Assembly: GCA_001657575.1 (NCBI GenBank)
Contig: LBCX01000004.1
Location: 1 to 40,077, forward strand
DNA length: 40,077 nucleotides
Direction of reading: 5' to 3'
DNA from: Bacteroidales bacterium Barb4
GTDB taxonomy: Bacteria; Bacteroidota; Bacteroidia; Bacteroidales; Tannerellaceae
Below, piece after piece: positions 35,125 to 40,077 of the stretch; the first letter of the stretch is position 1, and each line of letters opens with the position of its first letter. The notes under the pieces are model-generated. The model did no database searches, had not been told where the DNA came from, and was given only the letters and a program-made list of their open reading frames with translations. The position numbers and the translations under genes are program-made.

Positions 35125-35605
35125 AGTCCCGGAGGGACGGGATATTTCAGCCCCACATGCAGCGTAGCGGAATGTGGGGTTAATGGGGATGGCAGCAGTA
35201 AGGAAGTTCTGAAAGAACGATACAAATACAAACGGTGTTACAATGCAATATCTATTATTCGGTCGTCCTTTCAGGACTTCCTTATCGGCATCACCATTAA
35301 CCCCATATTCCGCTTCGCTACATGTGGGGCTGAAATCCTGTATCCTTTCAGGATGCCCCTGACGATATCGCCCGTAAACCCCACATTCCGCTGCGCTGCA
35401 TGTGAGGCTGAAATCCTGTATCCTTTCAGGATACCCCTGACGATATTGCCTGTAAAACCCACATTCCGCTGCGCTGCATGTGGGGCTGAAATCCTGTATC
35501 CTTTCAGGATACCCCTGACGATATTGCCCGTAAACCCCACATTCCGCTTCGCTGCATGTAGGGCTGAAATCTCTTGCCCCTTCGGGGCATCTGCGTAATA
35601 TCAGA
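35125..35605. repeat. Array of the dispersed palindromic repeat with four 78-bp tandem units
   Basis: The core (CCCCACATTCCG...GCATGTGGGG, then CTGAAATCCTGTATCCTTTCAGGAT) repeats at exactly 78-base steps; the CATTCCG part begins near 35306, 35384, 35462 and 35540. An inverted partial copy lies at 35129-35250 and the tail (CCTTCGGGGCATCTGCGTAATATC) at 35578-35602. Because 78 is a multiple of three, the repeats stay open in several frames and give false ORFs on both strands. The spacer 35086-35637 holds nothing else. Confidence 0.85.
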
Positions 35606-35637
35606 TAATCGTTCATCATTAACCGTTCATCATTAAA

Positions 35638-36651
35638 ATGCTACTCCCCGAATGGTATCCGCAAAGCGGCGTACAAATCACATGGCCTGACAGTCAAACC
35701 GATTGGGCACCTATCCTCGACGAAGTCATTCCCTGCTATGCCGCCATCGCCCGTGAAATACTCAAACACGAGAAACTGCTTGTCGTCTGCCGCAATGAAA
35801 CCCTTGCCCGCCGGCAATCAGGTTGCTTTGACAACTCCTGCGCCCTCTTTTTCCAAACTCCCATAAATGACACATGGGCACGCGACTATGCTCCTCTTTC
35901 CGTGCTCGAAGACGGTCGGCTCGTACTGCTTGATTTCCAATTCAACGGCTGGGGACTCAAATACCCTGCCTGCCACGACAACCAAATAACCGCCCGCTTC
36001 TTCGCCGGCGGCACCGTATTCTCCCCCGCCGTAACCTGCCGTGACCTGCGCCCTCTTGTCCTCGAAGGCGGCGGTATCGAAACTGACGGACAGGGCACTA
36101 TCCTCACAACCTCCTGCTGCCTCCTCTCCGTCAACCGCAACGGGTTCTCCTCAAAAGCTCAAGCGGAACAATCCCTCGCCGCAGCTCTCGGTGCCAAACG
36201 TTTCCTGTGGCTTGACCACGGGCATCTTATCGGCGACGACACCGACGGACACATTGATACTCTCGCCCGCTTCTGCAACGAGCATACCATTGCCTACGTC
36301 CGATGCACCGACAGCACCGACCCGCATTATTCTGACTTATGTTTGATGGAACAACAACTCCAATCCTTCACCCGCTCCAACGGGCAACCCTACGATCTTA
36401 TCCCGCTACCCATGCCCGACAAGGTCGAGTACAATGGTGAACGGCTTCCTGCCACTTACGCCAACTTCCTGATTATAAACGGTGCTGTCCTTCTCCCTTT
36501 CTACAACTGTCCGCAAGACCTTGTCGCCAGGGATGCTCTTCAATGCGCTTTTCCTGACCGCGAAATAACGGGGATTGACTGTCGCCCTCTTGTCAAACAG
36601 CACGGGTCGCTGCACTGCATCACCATGCAATATCCCGAAGGGGGGCTTTAA
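35638..36651 (+). CDS. Agmatine deiminase / peptidylarginine deiminase family protein
   Basis: This 337-residue guanidino-modifying enzyme has MLLPEWYPQSGVQITWPD at the start, NDTWARDYAPL and FNGWGLKY (substrate binding), LVLEGGGIETDGQGTILTT, and DDTDGHIDTLARF with the catalytic His/Asp. Near the end is HGSLHCITMQ with the nucleophile Cys327. This matches AguA, which turns agmatine into N-carbamoylputrescine. The expected partner, N-carbamoylputrescine amidase, is not adjacent, so the substrate is not proven. Its stop overlaps the stop of hisC on the other strand. Confidence 0.92.
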   Translation: MLLPEWYPQSGVQITWPDSQTDWAPILDEVIPCYAAIAREILKHEKLLVVCRNETLARRQSGCFDNSCALFFQTPINDTWARDYAPLSVLEDGRLVLLDFQFNGWGLKYPACHDNQITARFFAGGTVFSPAVTCRDLRPLVLEGGGIETDGQGTILTTSCCLLSVNRNGFSSKAQAEQSLAAALGAKRFLWLDHGHLIGDDTDGHIDTLARFCNEHTIAYVRCTDSTDPHYSDLCLMEQQLQSFTRSNGQPYDLIPLPMPDKVEYNGERLPATYANFLIINGAVLLPFYNCPQDLVARDALQCAFPDREITGIDCRPLVKQHGSLHCITMQYPEGGL

Positions 36652-37676
36652 CTGCTTAAAGCAGCCAGCAACGCATCATTCTCTTCCGGGGTTCCGATGG
36701 TTATGCGGATGCAGCCTTGGCAGAGGGTGATGCTGTTGCGGTTGCGGACAACGATACCCTGCTTGACGAGTTTGGCGTACAGTTTATTGGCATCTCCGAC
36801 TTCCGTCAGGATAAAGTTGCTGTCCGAAGGATAGACTTTGTAGGAAAGGGGAGGACGGCTGAGTGCATCGGCAACCCGTTCCCGCTCGCTTCGTATCAGT
36901 TTCAGTTGCCGCTGCATTTCCTCAACGTTGGAAAGTACTTTCAGGGCGTACTCTTGTGTCAAGCGGCTTACGTTGTAGGGATATTTCATTTTATTCAGCA
37001 CGGCGATAATCTCCGGCGAAGCAAAAGCCATGCCCAAACGGATAGCCGCCGCACCCCAAGCCTTCGACAAGGTCTGAAAGACTATCAGATTGGGGAAACC
37101 GACCAATCCATCAAGCAGCGAGGGAGAAGTGGCGAAGTCAATATACGCTTCATCCACTACCACGAGTCCGCGAAAGTATTTCAATATCCTGTATATCTCT
37201 TCCCTATTCAATACGTTGCCGGACGGGTTGTTCGGCGAACAGAGATAAACAGCCTTCGTATGCTCGTCAACGGTGTTCAATATGGCATCGGCGTTCAGCT
37301 TGAAGCCGGGGTCTAATTCTACCTTTACGCATTTCACATTGTTCATTTCCGCCGCCACTTCATACATGCCGTAAGAGGGCGTGATGGTTACGATGTTGTC
37401 AATGCTCGGCTCGCAAAAGGCACGGATCACCAAGTCTATCGCTTCATCACTGCCGTTGCCGATAAAGATGTGTTCGGGGGAAATATCCTTCAACTCGGAA
37501 ATACGTCCCTTCAACTCGCGCTGCAAAGGGTCGGGGTAACGGTTGTAAGGGGGATTCCAAGGGTTCTCATTGGCATCCAAAAAAATAGACGCCTCTCCGT
37601 GAAACTCGTTGCGGGCGGAAGAATAAGGCTTCATCGCGCGGATGCTTGACCTTATTAAATCGTTTATATTAAGCAT
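36648..37676 (-). CDS. hisC: Histidinol-phosphate aminotransferase
   Basis: This 342-residue PLP enzyme of histidine synthesis belongs to the class II aminotransferase fold. Visible are LDANENPWNPPYNRYPDP near the start, FIGNGSDEAIDL, YLCSPNNPSGNVL, VVDEAYIDF and the PLP lysine in TLSKAWGAA at Lys205, then the C-terminal RITIGTPEENDAL. No other his gene is beside it. It converges on the deiminase gene, sharing TTAA (36648-36651) between the two stop codons. Upstream lies a dispersed repeat. Confidence 0.95.
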   Translation of the reverse strand: MLNINDLIRSSIRAMKPYSSARNEFHGEASIFLDANENPWNPPYNRYPDPLQRELKGRISELKDISPEHIFIGNGSDEAIDLVIRAFCEPSIDNIVTITPSYGMYEVAAEMNNVKCVKVELDPGFKLNADAILNTVDEHTKAVYLCSPNNPSGNVLNREEIYRILKYFRGLVVVDEAYIDFATSPSLLDGLVGFPNLIVFQTLSKAWGAAAIRLGMAFASPEIIAVLNKMKYPYNVSRLTQEYALKVLSNVEEMQRQLKLIRSERERVADALSRPPLSYKVYPSDSNFILTEVGDANKLYAKLVKQGIVVRNRNSITLCQGCIRITIGTPEENDALLAALSS

Positions 37677-37696
37677 ATTGTTTTATGGTAGTTATA

Positions 37697-37824
37697 GGAG
37701 TTAATTGTAAACCATCGTTTGTATTTGTATTGTTCTTTCAGAACTCTCTTGACGGTACCATCCTTATGACCCCCACATTCCGCTGCGCTTCATGTGGGGC
37801 TGAAATCTTCTATCTTTTCAGGGC
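37697..37824. repeat. Dispersed palindromic repeat element, copy near rfbC
   Basis: It has the left part TTTGTATTTGTATTGTTCTTTC, the core CCCCCACATTCCGCTGCG...CATGTGGGG and the tail TATCTTTTCAGGGCA. The tail runs into the 3' end of rfbC and supplies its stop codon. It separates divergently placed hisC and the end of rfbC. Confidence 0.7.
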
Positions 37825-38372
37825 AAGGGTACTATGGTTGCTTTGCTTAGTAAAGGCAAGGCTTTGTCTTTGTCGGAAAGGAGGAGGGGGGATGTATCTG
37901 CGCCCCAATCAATGCCTAAGGCAGGGTCGTTGTAAAGGATACCGGCTTCATGGTCGGGTTTATAGGCATTATCCACCTTATATTGGAAAATAACCGTTTC
38001 ACTGGTTACCTTAAAGCCGTGCGCAAAGCCGCGCGGGATGAACAACTGCCGCTTGTTATCGCCGGAGAGAACTACCGCCACATGCTTCCCGAACGAGGGC
38101 AAACCGGCACGTATATCAACCGCCACGTCCAACACTTCGCCCTGTATCACACGAACCAGTTTCGCCTGTCCGTAAGGTGCCTGCTGATAGTGCAACCCCC
38201 GAAGCACACCCTTGCACGAAAATGATTCATTCTCCTGCATGAAAGGGACGCTGCCAATGTGCGCCTCAAACTCTGCCTGCTTGAATGACTCCATAAAATA
38301 GCCCCGCCCGTCCTTGAATACATCAGGCTCTATTATCCAAATGCCGGGAATGTCCAACTCTGTAAACAACAT
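37818..38372 (-). CDS. rfbC: dTDP-4-dehydrorhamnose 3,5-epimerase
   Basis: This 184-residue cupin enzyme of dTDP-L-rhamnose synthesis begins GIWIIEPDVFKDGRGYFMESF and carries VLRGLHYQQAPYGQAKLVRVIQGEVLDVAVDIR (catalytic His in the GLHYQ motif), FIPRGFAHGF and DPALGIDWG. The rmlA, rmlB and rmlD genes are not in the window. The last codon and stop lie within a dispersed repeat, so the natural C-terminus may have been changed by the insertion. It follows the MetY-type gene by nine bases on the same strand. Confidence 0.95.
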   Translation of the reverse strand: MLFTELDIPGIWIIEPDVFKDGRGYFMESFKQAEFEAHIGSVPFMQENESFSCKGVLRGLHYQQAPYGQAKLVRVIQGEVLDVAVDIRAGLPSFGKHVAVVLSGDNKRQLFIPRGFAHGFKVTSETVIFQYKVDNAYKPDHEAGILYNDPALGIDWGADTSPLLLSDKDKALPLLSKATIVPLP

Positions 38373-38381
38373 ATCATCAGA

Positions 38382-39617
38382 TTATTTCAATGCCTGCCGA
38401 ATATCTTCCAACAAATCATCCGCCGTTTCCAAACCGACGGAGAGGCGGATGGTCTTTTGGGAAACATCCATGCTCTGCCGCTGCTCTTCGGTGAAAATGC
38501 CGTAGATGGTGCTGGCGGGGTGAATGGCAAGTGTTTTATTGTCAAACAGATTGGTAGCGCGGCGTATCAGTTGCAGGCGATTCATAAAGGAAAAGCAAGC
38601 CTCGCGCGTGGCAAGGTCGAAAGTGAGCATTGCCCCCGGATAGTCGCCAAACTGGGCTTTGCTTATGGCGTGGTACGGGTTATCCTCCAAGCCCGTATGG
38701 TTCACGGAGACAATCCCTTCCACTTCCCGCAAGCGTCCGGCAAGTTCCTTGCAAACCGCCGCATGTCTTGCAAAGCGTATGTTGAGCGTTTCCAAGCCCA
38801 GCGACTGCATGTAAGCCGCCTGCGGAGTCATATACGCCCCCATGTTCCGGTGAATTTCCCTGCGGAGACGGGCGGTAAAGGCGTTTTGCGTACCGAAATC
38901 CGCCGCCCACGATTCCAAGATGGGGGAACGGCTCCAGTCGAACGTGCCGTAATCAAGTATCAATCCGCCCAAGCTCGTAGCACCGCCGGATATGTATTTC
39001 GTGGAAGAAACTATCTCGATATGCACCCCGAAGTCTTTCGCGCGGAAGGTGGTGAACGGGACAATCGTGGTATCGGCAATCAGCGGGACGCCCCTCTCCT
39101 CCCCTATCGCCGCCAAAGCCGGCAAATCGGCAACCTCCTGCTGCGGATTGGTTATTATTTCCAGAAAAATGCCGCAAGTCTTGTTGTCAACCGCTTTTCG
39201 GACAGCCAAAAGGTCGGTAAGGTCACAAAAGCGGACTTCCACGCCGAAGCCCGCCAATGTGCGGTTCAAAAAGGAATAGGTATTCCCGAAAAGATGCGGC
39301 GAAGTAACAATGTTGGCACTCTGTCCGGCTATATTTATCAGCGTATTGGCAATAGCCGCCATGCCCGAATTGAGAGCGGTCACGCCCTGCGCGCCCGTCA
39401 TCACCTGCACCCGCTTTTCAAAATACTGCACCGTCGGGTTCGTAATGCGGGAGTAGGCATGATCCGTCGTCCGTCCGCAAAAAGCCTCCTCCATTGCTTC
39501 CGCCGTGTCAAACTCAAAAGCCACATTATTATAAACAGGCATCGCCAGTGCGCTGTACGCATCCTTTTTTTCGAAAGGGGTATGAAGCAAACAGGCTTCC
39601 GGGCTTATTTCTTTCAT
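38382..39617 (-). CDS. Trans-sulfuration family PLP enzyme (O-acetylhomoserine sulfhydrylase, MetY-like)
   Basis: The enzyme would make homocysteine or methionine precursors from O-acetylhomoserine. I take the ATG at 39617 (MKEISPEACLLHTPF) as the start because the in-frame ATG at 39638 lies almost on the predicted transcription start. The 411-residue protein has the Cys/Met PLP fold: PVYNNVAFEFDT, YSRITNPTVQYFEKRV, GVTALNSGMAAIANTL and the PLP lysine in SSTKYISGG. The C-terminal RLSVGLETADDLLEDIRQAL is typical. MetY and cystathionine synthases are close, so the exact activity is likely but not certain. Confidence 0.9.
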   Translation of the reverse strand: MKEISPEACLLHTPFEKKDAYSALAMPVYNNVAFEFDTAEAMEEAFCGRTTDHAYSRITNPTVQYFEKRVQVMTGAQGVTALNSGMAAIANTLINIAGQSANIVTSPHLFGNTYSFLNRTLAGFGVEVRFCDLTDLLAVRKAVDNKTCGIFLEIITNPQQEVADLPALAAIGEERGVPLIADTTIVPFTTFRAKDFGVHIEIVSSTKYISGGATSLGGLILDYGTFDWSRSPILESWAADFGTQNAFTARLRREIHRNMGAYMTPQAAYMQSLGLETLNIRFARHAAVCKELAGRLREVEGIVSVNHTGLEDNPYHAISKAQFGDYPGAMLTFDLATREACFSFMNRLQLIRRATNLFDNKTLAIHPASTIYGIFTEEQRQSMDVSQKTIRLSVGLETADDLLEDIRQALK

Positions 39618-39645
39618 CAACTGTATTTTTTTAACCAAAACGCCG

Positions 39646-39653
39646 CAAAGGTA
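39646..39653 (-). promoter_or_regulatory. -7 box of the MetY-like gene
   Basis: On the minus strand this reads TACCTTTG. No TTG is found at the usual spacing, so only the -7 element is supported. Transcription would start near 39640. Confidence 0.5.
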
Positions 39654-39716
39654 ACATAATATTCATCTGCCGACGGCTTGGCTTCAGGGTAAACCAGGGC
39701 AAACGCACGAAATTGC

Positions 39717-39724
39717 TATCTTTG
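39717..39724 (+). promoter_or_regulatory. -7-like box just before the ISAs1-type gene
   Basis: TATCTTTG lies only five bases before the ATG at 39729, so a transcript from here would be almost leaderless. No matching TTG is at the expected distance upstream. It may be coincidental. Confidence 0.35.
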
Positions 39725-39728
39725 ATTT

Positions 39729-40077
39729 ATGGACTCAATATATAGTTATCCAAGTTCCATAGAGGACTTTCGCATGGAGAAAAAATGTTTTCACAAGCTC
39801 TCGGACATCCTGCCAACAGATCTTTTAACTTGTTTGAGTCATGGTGAAGATTATGAAGACATGGTTTTGTCTGGCAATACCCGCGAGCGGTTTTTGAAAG
39901 AAATGATCCCTCTGGCGAATGGTATTCCCTCCCATGACACCTTCAACCGTGTATTCTCCAGCCTGGAGCCGGATTTGCTGCGTGAGTGCCTGACGAATCA
40001 TGGCAGGGATTTAATCGGACTTCTGTCAGAAAAACAGATTTGTCTTGACGGCAGGAAGTTAAGGGGTGTCAGTCCCG
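39729..40077 (+). CDS. ISAs1-family (DDE) transposase, 5' part, cut by window edge
   Basis: An open frame of 116 codons runs from ATG at 39729 off the right edge. It begins MDSIYSYPSSIEDFRMEKKC, then HKLSDIL, CLSHGEDYEDMVLSG, ANGIPSHDTFNRVFSSLEP and ICLDGRKLRGV, the first catalytic aspartate block of ISAs1/H-repeat transposases. The start matches the usual ISAs1 beginning. The rest of the element is outside the window; the left terminal repeat was not identified. The frame is intact as far as visible, so it may be active. Confidence 0.88.
   Translation, partial: MDSIYSYPSSIEDFRMEKKCFHKLSDILPTDLLTCLSHGEDYEDMVLSGNTRERFLKEMIPLANGIPSHDTFNRVFSSLEPDLLRECLTNHGRDLIGLLSEKQICLDGRKLRGVSP

Noticed and set aside
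34984-35619. Repetitive ORFs on both strands (minus 211 and 89 codons; plus 81 codons)
   Set aside because: They are translations of the 78-bp palindromic repeat units, which stay open because 78 is divisible by three. Both strands read equally well, as expected for repeat DNA.
38457-39659. 400-codon open frame antisense to the MetY-like gene
   Set aside because: The PLP enzyme on the minus strand has its motifs in order; this plus-strand frame has basic low-information sequence and no family pattern.

Overview
The window looks like a chromosomal segment of a Bacteroidales bacterium (class Bacteroidia). The evidence is a SusC/SusD pair, promoters of the Bacteroides type (TTG or TTTG, an 18-19 base spacer, then TAnnTTTG) in front of several genes, an ArgF' carbamoyltransferase of the Bacteroides succinylornithine type, DUF4301 and DUF3316 family proteins, and a fragment of an Mpi-like serine invertase. 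Most of it is ordinary housekeeping DNA. Two stretches are clearly more AT-rich than their surroundings: 4.5-7.9 kb and the thyX gene near 8.2-8.8 kb. The genus cannot be fixed from the sequence alone.

Layout. 0-4.4 kb: C-terminal part of an Mpi-type invertase, rarA, a three-gene envelope cassette (YtxH, holin-like, small protein), repeat-rich spacer, a 27-residue lipoprotein-like ORF and gapA. 4.5-7.9 kb: a foreign-looking three-gene cassette of an HNH-like nuclease with a hydrophobic C-terminal half, a DUF1963/YwqG protein and a tail-anchored coiled-coil protein. 8.0-9.2 kb: thyX between two 56-bp direct repeats, each carrying a promoter. 9.2-10.7 kb: a DUF4301 gene. 10.8-21.4 kb, minus strand: a tightly packed cell-envelope operon reading PASTA protein, rluD-like, ddl, acyltransferase, ftsI with a PASTA domain, Rpn nuclease, murE, DUF3316, S41 protease and a small protein. 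21.5-24.6 kb: rpmH, tRNA-Pro(CGG), argF', a 21-bp degenerate tandem repeat and ald. 24.6-31.2 kb: susC-susD between two decayed IS1-like elements, with a probable invertible promoter upstream of susC. 31.2-35.1 kb: dnaG, rplY (ctc form), pth and an S4-domain gene. 35.1-39.6 kb: a 78-bp tandem repeat array, an agmatine-deiminase family gene, hisC, rfbC and a MetY-type gene. The window ends inside an ISAs1-like transposase gene.

The strongest regulatory signal lies upstream of susC. A 15-bp sequence at 25299-25313 recurs as its exact reverse complement at 25651-25665. Between them is a complete Bacteroides-type promoter pointing at susC, plus five tandem dyad repeats of 23 bp. This is the architecture of a phase-variable promoter ('inverton'), read here in the ON orientation. 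The invertase fragment at the left edge belongs to the enzyme family that flips such segments, although whether it acts on this one is unknown. The most likely undescribed system is the three-gene cassette at 4548-7933, whose composition suggests a mobile defence or toxin module.

Several families of short palindromic repeats are scattered through the intergenic regions and account for most of the otherwise empty spacers.
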